DNA of 10,173 bases from positions 1-10,173 of the forward strand of contig CAKRJK010000025.1 in assembly GCA_934351705.1 (NCBI GenBank), written 5' to 3'. The DNA is from an uncultured Lachnospiraceae bacterium (GTDB lineage: Bacteria > Bacillota > Clostridia > Lachnospirales > Lachnospiraceae). The position numbers and the translations under genes are program-made. Below the pieces are notes generated by a model that was not told the DNA's origin, searched no databases, and saw only the letters and a list, made by a program, of their open reading frames with translations. Positions 6,089-10,173 of this stretch are shown here, in pieces; the first letter of the stretch is position 1; the number at the start of each line of letters is the position of its first letter.

Positions 6089-6487
6089 CTATCTCTTCTC
6101 ATCCACCATGATTCCGGCTAATTCCCAAGCCTTTGCTATCATGTCTAGCGTTTCTTCCGGCGGAAATTCTTTGATTACTTCTTTTGTCGTCTTATCTACA
6201 ATCTTGATTGTGACACGGTTGGTTGCTTCGTGTATTCCGAAGACTGCTTCTGAATTGGCAGCTTTTTTATTAATCTGCTCAATTGCTTTTTTCAAGTTCT
6301 CGTTGCCTACCGGAGCGTTCTGATTACTTCCCTGTTGCTCTCCCGCTCTGCTATCAATTTGAATCACATCCGCCGTCGGTGCTGATTCTGTCTGTGCCTG
6401 TGTCTGGATAGGCTGTACTGCCTCTCTTGTGACACTTGGCGTTGCTGATTGATATGCTGCTGTATTTTTTACTGCTTCAATTGCCAT
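6089..6487 (-). CDS. flaG: Flagellar protein FlaG
   Basis: A 132-residue FlaG. The first 65 residues are a disordered, glutamine-, threonine- and alanine-rich tail (QPIQTQAQTESAPTADVIQID). The C-terminal half is the conserved FlaG domain, with LKKAIEQINKKAANSEAVF, VTIKIVDKTTKEVIKEFPPEE and LDMIAKAWELAG. The family is encoded beside fliD in many bacteria and affects filament length; its biochemical action is unclear. I start at the ATG at 6487 because GGAGGTGAT lies four bases beyond a small hairpin upstream. An in-frame ATG at 6502 would lie inside that site and is rejected. It is the first gene after a sigma-D promoter, and its leader carries a candidate CsrA site that covers the ribosome binding site. 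Confidence 0.9.
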   Translation of the reverse strand: MAIEAVKNTAAYQSATPSVTREAVQPIQTQAQTESAPTADVIQIDSRAGEQQGSNQNAPVGNENLKKAIEQINKKAANSEAVFGIHEATNRVTIKIVDKTTKEVIKEFPPEETLDMIAKAWELAGIMVDEKR

Positions 6488-6491
6488 GTGT

Positions 6492-6507
6492 ATCACCTCC
6501 ATGTGAT
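6492..6507 (-). promoter_or_regulatory. Candidate CsrA-binding hairpin over the flaG ribosome binding site
   Basis: On the minus-strand mRNA, AUCAC-AUGGAG-GUGAU forms a perfect five-pair stem with a six-base loop AUGGAG. This fits the ANGGAN hexaloop preferred by CsrA. The loop and the 3' arm contain the GGAGGTGAT ribosome binding site, and the ATG of flaG starts four bases after the hairpin. Binding by CsrA, encoded immediately upstream, would be expected to block flaG and, through coupling, fliD translation. Structure seen; function inferred. Confidence 0.6.
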
Positions 6508-6535
6508 TACCGTCGTTTCTTGTTATCTACTGTTT

Positions 6536-6562
6536 ATATCGGATTATTTTTCCAAAAGTTTA
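6536..6562 (-). promoter_or_regulatory. Sigma-D (FliA-type) promoter of flaG-fliD-fliS
   Basis: Read on the minus strand: TAAA (6559-6562), exactly 15 bases, then TCCGATAT (6536-6543). Against the known TAAA-N15-GCCGATAT consensus this is 4 of 4 and 7 of 8. It lies in the 80-base csrA-flaG gap and points to flaG, with transcription expected to begin a few bases past 6536. This gives the flaG operon its own late-gene promoter apart from read-through from flgK-flgL-fliW-csrA. Confidence 0.8.
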
Positions 6563-6567
6563 TGTTT

Positions 6568-6783
6568 TTAGAATAATTTTTTTAATGCTTCTGCACTTGC
6601 GACTCCCGATGCCGCTTTATTTTCCTCTTGAATCTGAAGATATACTTCCTGTCTGTAAATAGATACGTCTTTTGGAGCAGAGATTCCGAGTTTTACCTGA
6701 TCCCCACGAATTTCTAATACCGTGACCTCGATATTGTTGTTGATAACCAAAGATTCGCCTTTTTTTCTCGTAAGTGCCAGCAT
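6568..6783 (-). CDS. csrA: Carbon storage/translational regulator CsrA
   Basis: A complete 71-residue CsrA, a dimeric RNA-binding protein that attaches to GGA motifs in mRNA leaders and, in Bacillus, represses flagellin translation. The opening [14 protein letters not shown], the central [19 protein letters not shown] and the tail IQEENKAA are typical. The RNA-contact residues known from the family are present: L4, R6 and R44. The gene starts two bases after the fliW stop codon and uses an AGGTGAG site inside the end of fliW, so the two are very probably coupled. FliW binds CsrA and relieves repression until free flagellin captures FliW. Two candidate target hairpins lie in this window, before flaG and before the FliD-like gene. 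Confidence 0.97.
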   Translation of the reverse strand: MLALTRKKGESLVINNNIEVTVLEIRGDQVKLGISAPKDVSIYRQEVYLQIQEENKAASGVASAEALKKLF

Positions 6784-6785
6784 CC

Positions 6786-7244
6786 CTACTCACCTGCCTT
6801 TTCTTTTTTTTCTTGTAATATATCATAAATCTCGTATTTTACATCTTCGTCTTCCGCAATCACCTGTACTGCTTTTCGCTTCTGTGCGTTTATTACAATC
6901 GGCGCTTTTAAGTTTACTGTGATTTTTTTGATGTCCTGCGGAACGGTTACCGTTACCAATACCAGCAGATTGTCTTCTCCCAGTTCGCCCAATGATTTCA
7001 GATGTTCGTCCTCTACGCTCGGATTATAGCTTTCTTTTACTAAAAGCGGATTCATGACAGGCATTGCAAATGCCGGCTCATCCAATGACTGAAGCCAGAT
7101 GATATTTGCCCCGTCTTTTCTGTCCTCATCATAGATCAAGGTGAATTTTCTCAAATCCGGAAATCCGATGATTCCTTTTTCAAAATCGAGAATCTTATCG
7201 TCTTCTATATCAATCTCTCCGAATATTTTGGTTTCTAATTTCAT
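6786..7244 (-). CDS. fliW: Flagellar assembly factor FliW (CsrA antagonist)
   Basis: A complete FliW of 152 residues. FliW is a cytoplasmic protein that binds CsrA allosterically and flagellin competitively, which links translation of flagellin to its export. The family pattern is clear: [33 protein letters not shown] at the N-terminus, then [45 protein letters not shown], and [19 protein letters not shown]. The tail EKKEKAGE is short. The gene lies ten bases after flgL, and the ribosome binding site TAGGAGG overlaps the flgL stop. It directly precedes csrA, the usual order in Gram-positive bacteria. Confidence 0.96.
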   Translation of the reverse strand: MKLETKIFGEIDIEDDKILDFEKGIIGFPDLRKFTLIYDEDRKDGANIIWLQSLDEPAFAMPVMNPLLVKESYNPSVEDEHLKSLGELGEDNLLVLVTVTVPQDIKKITVNLKAPIVINAQKRKAVQVIAEDEDVKYEIYDILQEKKEKAGE

Positions 7245-7254
7245 GTGCTACCTC

Positions 7255-8799
7255 CTAGATGTAATTTAACAATGTCTGTTGAATTGCTTTACTTGATGCC
7301 TGCATAGATGCCTGATATGCGGTGTATGCCGCTGTGTAATCAATGATAATGTCTGACAAGTCTCTGTCTTCGTTTGAAGATTTGAGCCGTTCAAATGTCA
7401 TCTGCTGATTCTCCATCCGGGACTTTGTCATATCCAGACGGTTTCCTCTTGTTCCCACATCTGTTGCTGCCTGTGTCACATCGGATAAGTATCCCTGGAA
7501 GGCTGTGATTCCGTGTGAATAAAGCGTCTTCATATTGTCGTCTGCGTAAGATGCCTCTTTTTTTGCCGCATCCAGCCAGCCCTGTAAAAGCTCCTGCGAA
7601 TCTTTATCCGCATAGCGCTCTTCTTTCATCAGTCCTTCAATGTCTTTTACTTTCTGATGTGCTGTAATCGCCATCTGAACCGCATCTGTCAGTTCATCCA
7701 CATCACGTCCGATGTTCTCATCGAATACATCCGACGCCTCCACATTAACCTCTAATGTCTGGTTAAATGCGATTGTATAAGCAATTTTCTGCTCCTCTTT
7801 TACATAGGTAATCGGTTTTGCAGGATCGGTATTTTTGACACAGTCAAAGTAATGCTCCGGTCTAAGCTCGCCTTTTTTAAATCCTGTTTTGTTGTAAGTG
7901 ATCTGCATTTCCGGTTTTGTTTCGTTTAACTTTGCGGCTACATTTTTTCCGAGAATCAATTCTCCGGTTTCTTTGATGTATAAAATCGCATTGTCTCCCA
8001 CCTGGAAATTGTGTGCGTCCTGCCAATCGTTGTAACTTCTGTTGGTGATCAATGATACCGTATCCGTTACCGTTGCCCCGTCATCCGTCTTATAGGTGAT
8101 CGGCATGGAGGTGATCGGCTGCTGGACTCCGTTTTCGTCCGTATAAGTCAACTCGATATTTCCGTCATCCAGATTATCATATGCCAGCCGGATCCGGCTG
8201 TATGTATGATCCTGTACATCGGTTGTCGGTGCCTGTCCCTGTGTGATCTGATCGGTTGTCGGCACAGAGGACAATCCTGAGTAATAGGTTTTCTGTGAAA
8301 CATCATCATAGTTCAATTTTTCCGTAATGGTATAGGATTCCTCGGAAGATGCCTCTTTGAATGTCAGGCTTTCGTTGGTCTTGTATCCGGTAAATACGGT
8401 TCTTCCCGCATAATCTGCATTTCCCTCCGCATATATCTGCTCACGCAGAGCTGTCAACTCTTTTAAGATCGTATTTCTGTCCGATTCATTCAGAGTATCT
8501 GTCGCACCGTTGTTGCACTGTTTATACACGCTTGTCAAAATATCTTTCATATTCTTTAATGCTGTCTCGGTTACATCTAACCAGGATTCCGCATCCGGAA
8601 TATTTCTCTTATAATACTGGTCTATCTCACTTAATGTACTTCTCAAGCGAAGTGCTCTGATGGCAATAACCGGATCTTCGGACGGTCTTTGGATTTTTTT
8701 CTGTGAAGACATCTGATTGTTCAGCGAATCCACATATCCTTTGTTAATATTCATGTTGTTTGCCGAATGATTCATGATCATTGTGTTTGTAACACGCAT
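7255..8799 (-). CDS. flgL: Flagellar hook-filament junction protein FlgL (HAP3), long form
   Basis: A 514-residue FlgL that joins FlgK to the first flagellin. It has flagellin-like ends: residues 1-145 (MRVTNTMIMNHSANNMN, then QKKIQRPSEDPVIAIRALRLRS and the conserved GNADYAGRTVFTGY) and the last 75 residues (GNRLDMTKSRMENQQMTF, EDRDLSDIIIDYTAAYTAYQASMQAS, ending TLLNYI), which form the coiled D0-D1 core. Bacillus FlgL is about 300 residues, so roughly 200 extra residues sit in the middle (about 150-380); they are strand-rich and threonine- and tyrosine-rich, probably an exposed surface domain. The ATG at 8799 follows GGAGGG that overlaps the flgK stop codon, 13 bases away. The long middle part is likely a lineage feature. 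Confidence 0.94.
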   Translation of the reverse strand: MRVTNTMIMNHSANNMNINKGYVDSLNNQMSSQKKIQRPSEDPVIAIRALRLRSTLSEIDQYYKRNIPDAESWLDVTETALKNMKDILTSVYKQCNNGATDTLNESDRNTILKELTALREQIYAEGNADYAGRTVFTGYKTNESLTFKEASSEESYTITEKLNYDDVSQKTYYSGLSSVPTTDQITQGQAPTTDVQDHTYSRIRLAYDNLDDGNIELTYTDENGVQQPITSMPITYKTDDGATVTDTVSLITNRSYNDWQDAHNFQVGDNAILYIKETGELILGKNVAAKLNETKPEMQITYNKTGFKKGELRPEHYFDCVKNTDPAKPITYVKEEQKIAYTIAFNQTLEVNVEASDVFDENIGRDVDELTDAVQMAITAHQKVKDIEGLMKEERYADKDSQELLQGWLDAAKKEASYADDNMKTLYSHGITAFQGYLSDVTQAATDVGTRGNRLDMTKSRMENQQMTFERLKSSNEDRDLSDIIIDYTAAYTAYQASMQASSKAIQQTLLNYI

Positions 8800-8812
8800 T
8801 GAAAATCCCTCC

Positions 8813-10173
8813 TTATACTGCCGTATTTAAAATCAACTGATCGTACATCTCCGCCATAACGGATATCATCTTTGATGCAAGATTGTATGCGTTCTGGAAT
8901 TTTACCAGATCCAGTGCCTCTTCATCTTCATCGACACCCGAAACGGATAATCTTTGATTTGTAATTGTCTTTTCTATATTGTTGTAGTTCTCATAAAAGA
9001 GCTTTGATTCTTCCGCATCGACGGAAATATCGGATATGATACACTGCAAAAATCCGTCTGCACCGGAACCGCGGTACAATTTTCCCTCGCTCTTTAACGG
9101 CATTAATTTGTCTATCAGCTCATACGCATCCGGCTTGCCGACTACATCTGTCGTACTGCTGAAAAAACTTGCATCTTTTTCTGATCTTTTTGATACCTTG
9201 AATGAAGATGCCGTCATCTTGTAGTAGCTGTTTATGGAAGAACTTACGGTAGTGTACTGGTCGGAAGAAAGCAGGTCTTCCTCGTCTCCGGTTACCATGT
9301 TCTTTGCCACAAAAAACGCTTTCATCGGATCTCCGTTCAAATCCTGTCCTGTCATTTCAATGTCGTTAAAGTTTGCCGTAAACGCTCTTAAAAACTCATT
9401 TAACTGTGCATTGTAATAAGGAATGCCCATGAAATCCACGGACTCTCCGATTGCGGCTTCATGTCCTAACAGTCCCGCACCGGCAGTTGTACTTAAATTG
9501 TCATCTAAAGTGAAGGTATAGGTTGCGTTTCCGTTTCCGTCAAACTCTACTTCAAATGCACTGTAACTGAATTTCTTATTGCATATGGTGAGGGTTCCCT
9601 CTTCCGGCATGGTCATTTTTTCCACCGAAGCCTGTGTCGGATTCGTGATTACCAATTTGTTTCCTGACGCTTCTTGAACTGTTCCGCGGAAGTTTTCTTC
9701 GTTATTTCCGTCTCTGACATCAAGTAATGCCTTTAAGGAACCCGACATGCTTTTGGCTGTCGCATTGAAATCCGTACCCGTGTCTGCCCACACAATATCA
9801 TACAGTCCGTCTACATCGGATTGATTGATTTTATTTTCACGTGTTTTGCATTCTAACTGTCTGTATTCTCTTGTGTCTACCAAAGTCTGTCCGTTAATTG
9901 TTACCGTAAATTCTGTACAGCCGACGTAGTATTCGTTATTGGTATCCATAACCTCTACTTCGTTTGTCTCGATCGGAACAATCTGTGACAATTCATCCAG
10001 CAGCAATGCTCTTTGGTCTCTCAGTTCATTCGCGTGACCACCCTGCATCTCAATGGTGTTGATCTGGTTATTGATGAGTGCGATTTTTTTCGCAATGGCA
10101 TTGATGTTGTCCACGGCACTTTTCACTTCCAGATTGGCATCGGTCTGTACCTGACTCAAACCGACGGCTACAC
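8813..10173 (-). CDS. flgK: Flagellar hook-associated protein FlgK (HAP1), N-terminus missing at window edge
   Basis: About 452 codons of the C-terminal part of FlgK are visible; the reading frame is open to base 10173, so the start and roughly the first 150 residues lie outside. The visible start VAVGLSQVQTDANLEVKSAVDNINAIAKKIALINNQINTIE equals the helical D1 part seen after residue 150 in family members, followed by HANELRDQRALLLDELSQIVPIE. The end LVKFQNAYNLASKMISVMAEMYDQLILNTA is the conserved FlgK C-terminal helix that packs into the junction. The middle holds the strand-rich surface domain. FlgK binds the hook end and precedes FlgL in assembly, matching the gene order. A TTG at 10159 could look like a start but the open frame upstream and the missing D0 helix argue against it. 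Confidence 0.95.
   Translation of the reverse strand, partial: VAVGLSQVQTDANLEVKSAVDNINAIAKKIALINNQINTIEMQGGHANELRDQRALLLDELSQIVPIETNEVEVMDTNNEYYVGCTEFTVTINGQTLVDTREYRQLECKTRENKINQSDVDGLYDIVWADTGTDFNATAKSMSGSLKALLDVRDGNNEENFRGTVQEASGNKLVITNPTQASVEKMTMPEEGTLTICNKKFSYSAFEVEFDGNGNATYTFTLDDNLSTTAGAGLLGHEAAIGESVDFMGIPYYNAQLNEFLRAFTANFNDIEMTGQDLNGDPMKAFFVAKNMVTGDEEDLLSSDQYTTVSSSINSYYKMTASSFKVSKRSEKDASFFSSTTDVVGKPDAYELIDKLMPLKSEGKLYRGSGADGFLQCIISDISVDAEESKLFYENYNNIEKTITNQRLSVSGVDEDEEALDLVKFQNAYNLASKMISVMAEMYDQLILNTAV

Noticed and set aside
6617..6826. Minus-strand reading frame overlapping csrA in another frame
   Set aside because: It is a lysine/arginine-rich frame-shifted reading of csrA and the end of fliW, both of which are clear full-length family members.
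6880..6912. GCCGAT with a nearby TAAA inside fliW as a sigma-D promoter
   Set aside because: The two boxes are about 9 bases apart, not 15, and the site is inside a coding region.
10157..10159. TTG at 10159 as the start of flgK
   Set aside because: The frame stays open to the window edge and the family N-terminus (D0 helix) is missing, so the gene starts outside the window.

Overview
The window is bacterial chromosome from a motile, Gram-positive, low-to-moderate GC anaerobe. It is most likely a member of the Lachnospiraceae of the Roseburia/Agathobacter type. That assignment rests on strong AGGAGG ribosome binding sites, the gene order flgK-flgL-fliW-csrA-flaG-fliD-fliS-chaperone, the rpmG-secE-nusG-rplK-rplA order, and the style of the flagellar proteins. 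The genus is inference from protein character, not from a search.

Left part (1-1816, minus strand): a housekeeping operon read leftwards, with rpmG (L33), secE, nusG, rplK (L11) and the 5' part of rplA (L1), which leaves the window at base 1. A near-consensus housekeeping promoter lies upstream of rpmG. A conserved-looking RNA hairpin between rplK and rplA resembles the L1 autoregulatory site.

Middle (1718-3648): a 327-base divergent intergenic region carries the rpmG promoter on one strand and, on the other, a sigma-A-like promoter with two palindromes plus a sigma-D-like promoter. These serve a FliD-related gene (432 codons, plus strand) that lacks the usual FliD N-terminus. Its 3' end faces the end of the flagellar operon. 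The 305 bases between the convergent genes are almost entirely one giant imperfect palindrome (3356-3634) with arms of about 96 bases.

Right part (3649-10173, minus strand): a late flagellar cluster in transcription order flgK (partial), flgL, fliW, csrA, then a sigma-D promoter, then flaG, fliD, fliS and a FlgN/FliT-like chaperone gene. The products are the hook-filament junction proteins (FlgK, FlgL), the filament cap (FliD), its length modifier (FlaG), export chaperones (FliS and the FlgN/FliT-like protein) and the FliW-CsrA post-transcriptional switch. Several stop codons overlap the next ribosome binding site, which suggests translational coupling.

The most interesting reading is regulatory. 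Both flaG and the FliD-like gene have, over or beside the ribosome binding site, a small hairpin that presents the same AUGGAG hexaloop. This fits the ANGGAN loop that CsrA recognises, and csrA is encoded between them. Together with matching sigma-D promoters, this suggests that the divergent FliD-like gene belongs to the same late flagellar and CsrA-FliW regulon. The giant palindrome is the main structure not explained by known flagellar biology. No CRISPR array, tRNA, rRNA, transposase or defence gene was seen.
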